Part shown: positions 45,213-53,748 of the stretch, in pieces | How positions within the stretch are numbered: position 1 is the first letter of the stretch | How the letters are laid out: each line of letters begins with the position of its first letter | NCBI RefSeq assembly: GCF_900091495.1 | Contig: NZ_LT607413.1 | Span: forward strand, 868,001 to 932,000 | Reading direction: 5' to 3' | From: Micromonospora echinospora | GTDB taxonomy: Bacteria > Actinomycetota > Actinomycetes > Mycobacteriales > Micromonosporaceae | Length of the DNA stretch: 64,000 bases | The notes under the pieces: model-generated | Told to the model about the DNA's origin: nothing | The model's input: only the letters and a program-made list of their open reading frames with translations | Databases searched by the model: none | Program-made: the position numbers and the translations under genes

Positions 45213-45559
45213 CGTCCCCACTTTCCTCAAGGCGGCCCTGGTGACCTTACCGATGAGCAGGCCATAGACCGGATTCCTGGTGCAATGCGGCCACCCTGCT
45301 CCCGATCGGCCCTTGCCGCGCGTGCAGTGGAACCGACACCTCCAGGCCGACCGGGAAGCCGAGGGAGCCACGCCGGAAAATGGGACGCTGTCCAAGATCC
45401 GACATCTTGGGCGCATCCTCGGTGGGACCTGGCACTTTCCTCAGCGGCGCGGAGCCAACTCGCATCTTCCCTCGGTGGCCGGCGCAGCATAGGGCAACCT
45501 CAAACACGACCCCTCGTTATCGTGTCGGCTTCCCAACCCTCACTTCACAAGGACGGCAC
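45213..45559. other. Divergent region before the nuclease/DarTG operon
   Basis: 347 bases without a convincing gene. It contains a perfect inverted repeat at 45392-45410 (listed separately) and TGAGGAAAGTG-type sequence twice on the minus strand (near 45234 and 45438). It must hold the promoter for the operon starting at 45560. Confidence 0.5.
45392..45410. promoter_or_regulatory. Inverted repeat upstream of the nuclease/DarTG operon
   Basis: CCAAGAT and ATCTTGG arms around CCGAC, 150 bases before the GTG. It could be an operator or a leader hairpin; nothing in the sequence decides between them. Confidence 0.35.
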
Positions 45560-47158
45560 GTGGGCATCATCCGGGAGATGCAGCGGGCGCATGCACGCCA
45601 GGTGCGCGCACAGCGGCAGGCTCAGGCTGCCGCCCACCGGCATCACCAGCAGTTGGTCCGGGCGGCGGAAAGCGCCCGAAAAGCTGCAGAGCGCGCAGCG
45701 GCGGCAGACGCGCGGGAACGCAAACGACTTTACGTTGAGGTGCGCCTGGCCGAGGTCGCCGCGAACAACTCAGAACTGCTGAGCCACCTTGAGGAGCTCG
45801 ACAATCTACTCACGGCTACCCTTACCGTAGATGATCATATCGATTTTGGCAGATTGAAGAAGTCGGTAGAGCATCCGGCCTTCAACCCAGGCTCCCTCGG
45901 CAACCCGTTACCACCCCCTGATTGGCGTCATTTCGAACCGCCGCAGCCCAGTGGGCTCGGCAAGCTGTTCGGCGGACAGGCGAAGTACCAGCAACAGGTG
46001 AACCTGGCTCAGCACGCATTCGGTCAGGCTCAAGCGCAGCATGCCACAGCCGAGGCTGACCGACAGCGGCGGCTGGCCGCCGCGTACCAGCGGTACCAGC
46101 AGCATCGTGAGAAGGTTGAGGCAGAGGTAGCCACACACAACGCGGAGGTTGAGCGGTTCGCAGCGGCGGTCGCTGCGGGTGATCCGGCTGAGGTCGTCGA
46201 GTACTTCGGCATGGTGTTGAGCAACTCCGTGTACCCCGACGATTTTCCTCAGCAGTACCGACTGGCCTACGTGCCGGAATCGCGTCAGCTCATCGTCGAA
46301 TACCACCTTCCGACCATGGAGGTGGTGCCCGCCATACGCGAGTACCGTTACGTGAAGGCACGAGACGAGATCACCACAACCGCTCGTCCTGCCAAGGAGA
46401 TCAGGGAGCGGTACGCGGACATCGTCGCCCAGGTGACGCTCCGCACGGTGCACGAGATGTTCGAAGCCGATCGGTCGGGGCTCGTGGAAACGGTTGTCTA
46501 CAACGGCATCGTTCACACGACAGACCCGCGCACCGGCGCTGCCGTCCGCCCCTGCCTGGTGACACTCCGCACCACCCGCGAGGTGTTCGCCGAGCTGAAC
46601 CTGAGCAAAGTCCAGCCCACGGCGTGCCTTCAGCATCTGAACGCCTCCGTTTCGAAGCGTCCAGAGGCCCTGGCTCCGGTGCGGCCGGTCCTCGAGTTCG
46701 ACATGGTGGACAAGCGTTTCGTTGACGAGGTCGATGTCCTGGCGGATCTCGACCAGCGACCCAATCTACTCAAGCTGACTCCCACGGAGTTCGAAAGCTT
46801 GATCCAGAATCTCTTTACCAGGATGGGGTTGGACACCAAGCAGACTCGGCCCTCGCGGGACGGCGGCGTCGACTGTGTCGCCTACGACCCCCGCCCGATT
46901 TTCGGGGGCAAGGTGGTGATCCAAGCCAAGCGGTACCGCAATACGGTCGACGTCTCGTCAGTGCGGGACCTCTTCGGAACCGTACAGAACGAGGGCGCCT
47001 CCAAGGGAATCTTGGTTACCACCAGCGGCTATGGTCCAGCGTCGTACGATTTCGCCTCGGGGAAGCCGCTGGAACTCATTGACGGATCCAACCTGCTTTA
47101 CCTGCTCGCCGAGCACGCGGAGGTGAAAGCCCGCATCGATCCCAGCGAGCTCGACTGA
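45560..47158 (+). CDS. Mrr-type restriction endonuclease with N-terminal coiled coil
   Basis: 532 residues from GTG 45560 (AAGGACGG upstream). Residues about 5-55 and 180-245 are Ala/Gln/Arg-rich coiled coils. The C-terminal Mrr_cat domain (about 415-520) has FESLIQNLF, SRDGGVD with Asp438, and IQAKRY with Lys457, then GILVTTSGYG: the PD-(D/E)XK-like D...QAK site used by type IV enzymes against modified DNA. The centre (about 250-400) is unassigned. It ends four bases before the DarT-like gene, so nuclease, toxin and antitoxin form one transcript. Confidence 0.9.
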   Translation: MGIIREMQRAHARQVRAQRQAQAAAHRHHQQLVRAAESARKAAERAAAADARERKRLYVEVRLAEVAANNSELLSHLEELDNLLTATLTVDDHIDFGRLKKSVEHPAFNPGSLGNPLPPPDWRHFEPPQPSGLGKLFGGQAKYQQQVNLAQHAFGQAQAQHATAEADRQRRLAAAYQRYQQHREKVEAEVATHNAEVERFAAAVAAGDPAEVVEYFGMVLSNSVYPDDFPQQYRLAYVPESRQLIVEYHLPTMEVVPAIREYRYVKARDEITTTARPAKEIRERYADIVAQVTLRTVHEMFEADRSGLVETVVYNGIVHTTDPRTGAAVRPCLVTLRTTREVFAELNLSKVQPTACLQHLNASVSKRPEALAPVRPVLEFDMVDKRFVDEVDVLADLDQRPNLLKLTPTEFESLIQNLFTRMGLDTKQTRPSRDGGVDCVAYDPRPIFGGKVVIQAKRYRNTVDVSSVRDLFGTVQNEGASKGILVTTSGYGPASYDFASGKPLELIDGSNLLYLLAEHAEVKARIDPSELD

Positions 47159-47162
47159 TTCG

Positions 47163-47855
47163 ATGGTTTCGCTGCAGGTTGTCCCGCCGCATCGGGCACA
47201 GATCATGCACTTCACCCACATCCACAACCTGCCGGCGATCCTGGCCGCCGGGCGGCTCGTCGCCGACAACGCGGTGGGTGAGCGCCTGGCAACCGATGTC
47301 GGCTCCGCCGCCATCAAGGCGAGCCGCCGAGCCCGGCAGGTGCCCTGCCCACCCGGCGGCGTCGTCGCGGACTTCGTACCCTTCTACTACGCGCCACGCT
47401 CCCCGATGATGTACCGCATCGCCTGTGATCACCGCGACGGCAAACCCAACTGTTACCCCGGCGGGGATGATCCCTTGGTCTACCTCGTGAGTTCGGTCGA
47501 CCGAGTCCATGCCGCCCGGCTGAGCTGGGTCGCCAGCGACGGCAACTGCGCCGCGGCGCTTACGTCCTTCTCCAACTCGCTGCCAGATCTGGCGGAGCTG
47601 GTTGACTGGCCGCTGATGCGGGAAGGCGTCTGGAAGAACACCCCAGACGACCAGGACCGGATGCGGAGGCGGATGGCCGAGCTACTCGTGCACCGGGAGT
47701 TCCCACTCGACCTGATCCTCGGCTACGCCGTTCGGACGCAGGCTCGGGAGGAGCAGTTGAGGCAGGTCCTCCGCGACGCCGGCATCATCAACGCGTACGT
47801 TGGTGTCAGACCGGACTGGTACTACGGCTTCGGACGAAGGGAGGTGCAAGGGTGA
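47163..47855 (+). CDS. darT: DarT-type DNA ADP-ribosyltransferase toxin
   Basis: 230 residues from ATG 47163. The DUF4433 fold starts IMHFTHIHNLPAILAAGRLVADN, with VVADFVPFYYAPRSPMMYRI and YLVSSVDRV following. The catalytic Glu is expected at Glu179 in LLVHREFPLDLILGYAV. DarT attaches ADP-ribose to bases in single-stranded DNA (thymidine or guanosine, by subtype) and blocks replication; DarTG pairs abort phage infection. The stop overlaps the DarG start (GTGA). Codon use is less GC-biased than in the flanking genes. Confidence 0.92.
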   Translation: MVSLQVVPPHRAQIMHFTHIHNLPAILAAGRLVADNAVGERLATDVGSAAIKASRRARQVPCPPGGVVADFVPFYYAPRSPMMYRIACDHRDGKPNCYPGGDDPLVYLVSSVDRVHAARLSWVASDGNCAAALTSFSNSLPDLAELVDWPLMREGVWKNTPDDQDRMRRRMAELLVHREFPLDLILGYAVRTQAREEQLRQVLRDAGIINAYVGVRPDWYYGFGRREVQG

Positions 47856-48937
47856 TAGTCATCAGCCACGGAAACCTGCTCACCGCCGAAGCGGAGGCCC
47901 TGGTCAACACGGTCAACACGGTCGGCGTCATGGGAAAGGGAATCGCCCTCCAGTTCAAGCGCGCCCACCCGGCCAACTACAGGGCGTACCGCACTGCTTG
48001 CGCGGCGAAAGATGTCACATTGGGCAGGATGTTCGTCTTCGACTCCGGCCTTGTGGGCTGCCGCCGCTATGTGATCAACTTTCCGACCAAGGGCCACTGG
48101 CGGGCTAGCTCCAAGCTGTCTGACATCCGCGCGGGTCTCGTTGACCTGATACGAGTGGTACGCGAACGGCAGATCAGCTCGGTCGCGGTGCCGGCTCTCG
48201 GCTGCGGCAACGGCGGACTCGAATGGGACGAGGTCCGACCGCTGATCGAGCAGGCTTTCGCTGAATTACCCGAGGTCCGAGTCCTTCTCTTCCCGCCTGA
48301 GGGGCCTCCCGAGCCAGCCGACATGCCTGTCGCCACCGAGAAGCCACCACTGACCCGAGGGCGTGCCACCCTGCTCCGCGCGATCGACCAGTACCTGGAA
48401 CGGTCTCAGGCCGTGGAACCGAGGGACGGCATCACCACCCTGGAGATCCAAAAGATCGCCTACTTCCTCCAGGTGCTCGGGGAGCCGCTGCGGCTCTCGT
48501 TCGTGCGAGGGCAGTACGGTCCATACGCGGAACGGCTGAACCACGTGCTCGACCTCCTCGAGGGGCACTACCTGATCGGATTCGGTGACCGCTCCGCGCG
48601 AACGGAGGAGTTGCGGCCGATCCACGTCACAGAAGGGACATCGGAAGCCGTTTCCACCTGGTTCGAGGTACACAGCCCGGAATCCTCCGATTCGATCGAG
48701 CGACTCGTCGAACTTGTGGACGGCTTCGCTGCCCCGTATAGCTTGGAACTACTCGCCACCGTCCACTACGGGGCCCGGGTTGACCCGGCGACCAACGACC
48801 TGGGCGAGTTGATTCACCGGGTTCAGGCATGGAGCGGGCGGAAGGCCAGGCTCTTCACGTCTGCCCACATCACAGCCGCCTACCAGAGGTTGCAGTCCAC
48901 GAAACTCTTGCCAACCCTGGTGACCGCGTCGTCCTGA
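47852..48937 (+). CDS. darG: DarG-type macrodomain antitoxin
   Basis: 361 residues from GTG 47852, overlapping the DarT stop. The macrodomain (about 1-150) has NLLTAEAEALVNTVNTVGVMGKGIALQFK, the ADP-ribose site of the DarG/TARG1 class, and VAVPALGCGNGGLEW. A second domain (about 170-330: ITTLEIQKIAYFLQVLGEPL, RGQYGPYAERLNHVLDLLEG) resembles the DarG C-terminal region that binds DarT. DarG removes ADP-ribose from DNA and also neutralises DarT by contact. It is the last gene of the nuclease-DarT-DarG operon. Confidence 0.92.
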   Translation: MIVISHGNLLTAEAEALVNTVNTVGVMGKGIALQFKRAHPANYRAYRTACAAKDVTLGRMFVFDSGLVGCRRYVINFPTKGHWRASSKLSDIRAGLVDLIRVVRERQISSVAVPALGCGNGGLEWDEVRPLIEQAFAELPEVRVLLFPPEGPPEPADMPVATEKPPLTRGRATLLRAIDQYLERSQAVEPRDGITTLEIQKIAYFLQVLGEPLRLSFVRGQYGPYAERLNHVLDLLEGHYLIGFGDRSARTEELRPIHVTEGTSEAVSTWFEVHSPESSDSIERLVELVDGFAAPYSLELLATVHYGARVDPATNDLGELIHRVQAWSGRKARLFTSAHITAAYQRLQSTKLLPTLVTASS

Positions 48938-48971
48938 CCACCGAGCGGCTCGTCGGCGGTACGGTGCGGGA

Positions 48972-49406
48972 GTGGAACAGCGGATCAGTCTGATCACCCT
49001 CGGCGTCGCCGACCTGGCCCGTGCCCGCGCCTTCTACGAGCGGCTCGGTTGGCACGGTCAGGAGGTCGAGGAGACCGTCTTCCTCCAGGCCGGGGGCCTC
49101 GCCGTCGTGCTGTGGAGTCGCGGGAAGCTCGCCGAGGACGCCGGCATCACCGACCGGGGCGACGGTGGCTTCGGCGGGATCACCTTGGCGCACAACGTCC
49201 GTACCCGGGACGAGGTCGACGAGGTGCTGGCCGAGGCGGCCGATGCCGGGGCGACGATCACCCAACCGGCCCGGGAGACCTTCTACGGCGGTTACGCCGG
49301 CTGTTTCGCCGACCCGGACGGCCACGTCTGGGAGATCGCCTACAACCCTGGGTTCAAGCTCGCCCCCGACGGCTCACTCACCCTGCCCGACTTCGGCCAG
49401 CCCTGA
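48972..49406 (+). CDS. VOC/glyoxalase-family protein
   Basis: 144 residues from GTG 48972. Two beta-alpha-beta-beta-beta units can be traced: ISLITLGVADLARARAFYERLGW and AGCFADPDGHVWEIAYNPGF. Metal ligands are incomplete (the final Glu of HVWEIAYNP is present; an N-terminal His/Gln is not), so it may be non-catalytic or a binder. It separates the DarTG operon from the helicase at 49449. Confidence 0.87.
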   Translation: MEQRISLITLGVADLARARAFYERLGWHGQEVEETVFLQAGGLAVVLWSRGKLAEDAGITDRGDGGFGGITLAHNVRTRDEVDEVLAEAADAGATITQPARETFYGGYAGCFADPDGHVWEIAYNPGFKLAPDGSLTLPDFGQP

Positions 49407-49448
49407 CCCGGAACGGCGTTCCCGGGCGAAGCCGGCTACGGTGCCCCG

Positions 49449-52400
49449 GTGATCGAACCGGCCCGGGGCATCTACGAACATCTGATCACCCGTGAGCTCG
49501 CCGAGCGCCTTCATCACCTTGATCCTGCCCAGGTCCAACACCGTCGCCTCGATCCCGCCGACGCGCACCAGATCCTCACCCGGCACCTGGCCGCCCTGAT
49601 CAGCCGAGCCCTGAACGCCGTCCCCGGCGGGGACGATCGGCTCACGCGGCAGGTCGAGTTGGCCAACCGCCTCGCCGACGTGATCGCAGAGCTGGATCCC
49701 GGCGCGGCCGATCACGGCGACCAGGTGACCGACGCCCAGAACCTGTTGCACGCCATCGCGGCCCCACCTGTCCCGCCCGCACAGCCGAGCTTCCCGCCGC
49801 GTCCCGCCACCCCACTCTCCACCGGCGCCCTGCTGGTGAACGGGCAGCACCAGCCCCGGATTGGGCACGAGGTCGTCCACGAGATGGCCTCCGCCGACCA
49901 TGTCGACCTGCTCTGCGCGTTCATCAAGTGGCACGGGCTGCGGATCGTCGAGCCGGCCGTCCGGGAGCTGATCGGACGCGGCGGCCGGCTGCGGGTGATC
50001 ACCACGACGTACCTGGGGGCCACCGACCAGCGGGCGCTGGACCGCCTGGTCGAGCTGGGTGCCGAGGTCAAGGTCTCCTACGAGACGCGGACCACCCGGC
50101 TGCACGCCAAGGCGTGGCTGTTCCGCCGGGCCAACGGCACCACCACCGCGTACGTCGGCTCGTCGAACCTGTCGAGGACGGCACTGGTCGACGGGGTGGA
50201 GTGGAACGTGCGGATCGCCAACCTTGAGCAACCCCACGTCATCGACACCTTCACTGCCACCTTCGAGGACTACTGGAACGACCCGGCGTTCGAGGACTAC
50301 CACCCGGGCACGGACGCTGACCGGCTCAGGGTGGCGCTGCGCGGCGAGCGTCCCGACCCGGCGTCCACCCAGATCGCCAACCTGGACGTGCGGCCGTACC
50401 CGTACCAGGCGGAGATCCTGGCCGACCTGGACGCGGAGCGGCAGGTGCACGGCCGGCACCGCAACCTGGTGGTGATGGCGACCGGCACCGGCAAGACGGT
50501 GGTGGCCGCGCTGGACTACCGCCGCCTGCACCGCAGCGGACAGGTCGACTCGCTGCTCTTCGTGGCGCACCAGGAACAGATCCTGCGACAGAGCCTGGCC
50601 ACGTTCCGCCAGGTGATGGGCGACGGTAGCTTCGGCGAGACGCTGGTCGCCGGCGGCAGACCACGGGACTGGCGGCACGTGTTCGCCTCGATCCAGTCGC
50701 TGCACCGGCGGGAGGTCGACCCCGGGGCGTACGACATGGTGATCGTGGACGAGTTCCACCACGCGGAGGCGCCGACGTACGCCCGACTGCTGGAACGGCT
50801 GCGACCGCGCGTCCTGCTCGGCCTGACGGCGACCCCGGACCGGGCCGACGGCGGCGACGTACGGCGGTGGTTCGACGGCCGGGTCGCCGTGGAGCTGCAC
50901 CTGTGGGAGGCCCTGGAGCGGCAGTTGCTCGCCCCGTTCCAGTACTTCGGGGTGCACGACGACGTCGACCTGTCGCACCTGCGCTGGAAGCGCGGCCAGG
51001 GCTACGACCGGGCCGATCTGGAGGGTGTCTACACCGGTAACGACGCGCGGGCGCGGCTGGTGCTGCGGGCGGTGCGGGACGCCGTCGACGTGGGTCGGAT
51101 GCGGGCGCTCGGGTTCTGCGTGAGCATCGGCCACGCCGAGTTCATGGCCGACTGGTTCACCCGGCACGGCGTACCGTCGGCGGCGGTGACCTCCGGGGTC
51201 GGGCGGGAGGCGCAACACGGGCTGATCCGGGACTTCCGGGCCGGGAAGCTGCGTGTCCTCTTCACCGTCGACCTGTTCAACGAGGGTGTCGACCTGCCGA
51301 TGGTCGACACGGTCCTGATGCTGCGGCCCACCGAGAGCGCGACGGTATTCCTCCAGCAGCTCGGCCGCGGCCTGCGGCTGGACGACGACAAGCCCTGCCT
51401 GACAGTGCTGGACTTCATCGGCGGGCAGCACGCGAACTTCCGTTTCGACCTGCGGTGGCGGGCGCTGACCGGGGTGAGCCGGCGGGCCGTCCGGGAGGCC
51501 GTCGCGCAGGACTTCCCGACGCTGCCGAGCGGCTGCCACATCCAGCTCGACCGGGTGGCCAAGAGCATCGTGCTCGACAACCTGCGGGCGGCCCTGCCCA
51601 CCTCACGCAAGGGTCTGGTCGCGGAGCTGCGGCAGCTCGGGGACGTCAGCCTGGCCGGGTTTCTGCGGGAAACCGGGCTGGAGGTCGAGGACGTGTACCG
51701 TTCGGCGTCGGTCGGCGGCTGGGCCGGGTTGCGTCGCCTCGCCGGCGTCGAGACGTCGGCACCGGGACCGGACGACCGGGAGCTTGGCCGGGCGATCGGT
51801 CGGATGCTGCACCTCGACGACGTCAACCGGCTGGACCTGCTGGCCCGGGTCGCGGCGGGCGACCGCCCGGCGCCGGGGCGGCGCTGGGACATGCTGCACT
51901 TCGACCTGTGGGGGCCGAATGCCCCGCTGTCGTCGCGTGAGGAACGGCTGGCCCGGCTCTGGGCGGAGCCGGCCCGCTGCGCGGAGCTGCGGCAGGTGGT
52001 CGAGGTGCTGCGGGAGCGGATCCACCGGGTCCCAGGGCCGTCGCCGTCGTCCGGCGTGCCGTTGCGGGTGCACGCCCGGTACAGCCGCAACGAGGCGTGC
52101 GCGGCGTTCGGCATGCCCAATCCGGGATCGCTGCGGGAGGGGGTGAAGTGGCTGGCGGCGGAGCGGGCCGACCTGTTCTTCGTCACGCTGGTGAAATCGG
52201 AGCGCCACTACTCCCCCACCACCATGTACGCCGACCGTGCGGTCACCGACCGGCTGTTCCAGTGGGAGTCGCAGAGCACCACGTCGACCGCCTCACCGAC
52301 CGGGCAGCGGTACGTCCACCACGCCGCCCAGGGCTCGACGGTGCACCTCTTTCTGCGGGAGAGCCGGGTCGCCGACGGTGACCTGGGCGCGCCGCCGTAC

Positions 52401-52523
52401 CTGTACGCGGGGCCGATGACGTACCGGGAGCACACCGGGGACCGGCCGATGCGGATCCTCTGGGAGCTGACCCATCCCCTCCCGGCCGACGTGTACACCT
52501 CCGCCCGCACCATCGCCGCCTGA
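49449..52523 (+). CDS. Phospholipase-D nuclease / SF2 helicase / DUF3427 protein
   Basis: 1024 residues from GTG 49449. Order: a helical N-terminus; a PLD-like nuclease domain (about 130-290) with one HKD-type motif (LHAKAWLF with His219, then YVGSSNLSRTAL); an SF2 helicase (about 310-680) with Walker A ATGTGKT near 345, DEFHHAEA near 434, LGLTATPDRADGG and a motif VI QQLGRGLRL; then a C-terminal DUF3427-type domain ending at MRILWELTHPLP. Proteins of this layout are frequent in bacterial defence islands and act on foreign DNA, though mechanism differs. The HNH nuclease begins 34 bases later. Confidence 0.9.
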   Translation: MIEPARGIYEHLITRELAERLHHLDPAQVQHRRLDPADAHQILTRHLAALISRALNAVPGGDDRLTRQVELANRLADVIAELDPGAADHGDQVTDAQNLLHAIAAPPVPPAQPSFPPRPATPLSTGALLVNGQHQPRIGHEVVHEMASADHVDLLCAFIKWHGLRIVEPAVRELIGRGGRLRVITTTYLGATDQRALDRLVELGAEVKVSYETRTTRLHAKAWLFRRANGTTTAYVGSSNLSRTALVDGVEWNVRIANLEQPHVIDTFTATFEDYWNDPAFEDYHPGTDADRLRVALRGERPDPASTQIANLDVRPYPYQAEILADLDAERQVHGRHRNLVVMATGTGKTVVAALDYRRLHRSGQVDSLLFVAHQEQILRQSLATFRQVMGDGSFGETLVAGGRPRDWRHVFASIQSLHRREVDPGAYDMVIVDEFHHAEAPTYARLLERLRPRVLLGLTATPDRADGGDVRRWFDGRVAVELHLWEALERQLLAPFQYFGVHDDVDLSHLRWKRGQGYDRADLEGVYTGNDARARLVLRAVRDAVDVGRMRALGFCVSIGHAEFMADWFTRHGVPSAAVTSGVGREAQHGLIRDFRAGKLRVLFTVDLFNEGVDLPMVDTVLMLRPTESATVFLQQLGRGLRLDDDKPCLTVLDFIGGQHANFRFDLRWRALTGVSRRAVREAVAQDFPTLPSGCHIQLDRVAKSIVLDNLRAALPTSRKGLVAELRQLGDVSLAGFLRETGLEVEDVYRSASVGGWAGLRRLAGVETSAPGPDDRELGRAIGRMLHLDDVNRLDLLARVAAGDRPAPGRRWDMLHFDLWGPNAPLSSREERLARLWAEPARCAELRQVVEVLRERIHRVPGPSPSSGVPLRVHARYSRNEACAAFGMPNPGSLREGVKWLAAERADLFFVTLVKSERHYSPTTMYADRAVTDRLFQWESQSTTSTASPTGQRYVHHAAQGSTVHLFLRESRVADGDLGAPPYLYAGPMTYREHTGDRPMRILWELTHPLPADVYTSARTIAA

Positions 52524-52557
52524 GTCGTCCAATGCGGACGGCTGGCATGATCACTGC

Positions 52558-53481
52558 GTGGCGGGCAGCGGGGACACCAGGCACGAGGTGCTGACCCGGC
52601 TCACCGGGCTGCGACTTCACCAGCACCAGGGCCGGCGGGCACCGCACAAGCCTCTCCTGGTGCTGCTGGCCCTGGCCCGGCTCGCCGAGTACGGGTCGAG
52701 CGAGCTGAGCTGGTCGACCACGCACGAGCGGCTGAGCGACCTGCTCACCGAGTTCGGCCCGGCGTCGCGTACCGGACGGACGCAGAGCGCCGCGTACCCG
52801 TTCACCCGGCTCCGGACCGACGGGGTGTGGCTGCTCGACCGGGACGTACCGATGGATCTGGTCACGCCGCTCACCGAGCGCGACCCGAGCGGCCGGTTGG
52901 CGCCGGAGCTGGAGGCGGCGCTGCGCCGGGACCCGGCGTTGCTGCACACGGTGGCCCGCACCCTGGTGGAGAGCCACTTCCCGGCCACTGTCGCGCCGGA
53001 CGTGCTGCTCGCCGCCGGGCTGGACCCGGACGTGGTGCTGGCCGCCGGCACGGCAGCGGGCACCACACGTGGCCGGCGGCGGAATCCGCGCTGGCGGGGC
53101 GCGGTCCTGGCGGCCTGGGACCGGCAGTGCGCCTTCTGCGGGTACGACGGCCAGCTCGGTTCCGCCTCGGCCGGCCTCGACGCGGCGCACGTCCGCTGGT
53201 TCGCCTACGACGGGCCGGACGAGCTCGACAACGGGCTGGCCCTGTGCGTGCTGCACCACAAGCTCTTCGACCTCGGTGTGGTCGGCCTGGACCGGGCGCT
53301 GCGGATCGAGGTGTCGGACACCTTCACCGCCCGGACGCCGGCCGGCCGGGCGGTCTACGAGTTGCACGGGCGCGAGGTGCACCCGCGTCGCCCGGGCCAC
53401 ACCGGCCCGGCCGCCGAGCACATCACCTGGCACCGCCGCGAAGTCTTCAAGGGCACCCCGCTGGCGGCCACCGCGCGGTGA
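52558..53481 (+). CDS. Phosphorothioate-recognising HNH restriction endonuclease (SBD-HNH type)
   Basis: 307 residues from GTG 52558. The N-terminal half matches the sulfur-binding domain of ScoMcrA-like enzymes (RRAPHKPLLVLLALARLAEYG and AAYPFTRLRTDGVWLLD). The C-terminal HNH domain reads CAFCGYDGQLG, GLDAAHVRWFAYDGPDELDN and LALCVLHHKLFDLG, with zinc Cys and metal His. Enzymes of this class cut DNA that carries phosphorothioate or methyl marks (type IV). No dnd or other modification gene is in the window, so the host is presumably unmodified. It lies 34 bases after the PLD-helicase gene. Confidence 0.9.
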   Translation: MAGSGDTRHEVLTRLTGLRLHQHQGRRAPHKPLLVLLALARLAEYGSSELSWSTTHERLSDLLTEFGPASRTGRTQSAAYPFTRLRTDGVWLLDRDVPMDLVTPLTERDPSGRLAPELEAALRRDPALLHTVARTLVESHFPATVAPDVLLAAGLDPDVVLAAGTAAGTTRGRRRNPRWRGAVLAAWDRQCAFCGYDGQLGSASAGLDAAHVRWFAYDGPDELDNGLALCVLHHKLFDLGVVGLDRALRIEVSDTFTARTPAGRAVYELHGREVHPRRPGHTGPAAEHITWHRREVFKGTPLAATAR

Positions 53482-53748
53482 CGTCGCCCGCCGACTCCGG
53501 TCGCCGTCGAGTTCGACGCCGACCGGAAGGTGTGGTGCCGGCAGGGACGCCCCGACGGCGGAATCACCACCTGTACGCGACATATTTTCGCCAGTACGAA
53601 TAACCCGGTTGCACAGCACGCGCGAATTGGGCAGCCCGCAGGAATCCGACAGTCGCATATGGCCAGGCATCGGCATCTGCAATCTTCTCTGCCAGGAGAC
53701 CTCCTTTAACTCGCGATCATATTTGCCATGCACGGAATGAGGAAAAAA

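Noticed and set aside
45247..45507. Small minus-strand ORF in the leader of the nuclease-DarTG operon
   Set aside because: It has no ribosome site and spans the inverted repeat; it looks like leader sequence.
49374..51539. Long minus-strand open frame opposite the PLD-helicase
   Set aside because: It is antisense to intact helicase motifs and has no recognisable domain of its own.
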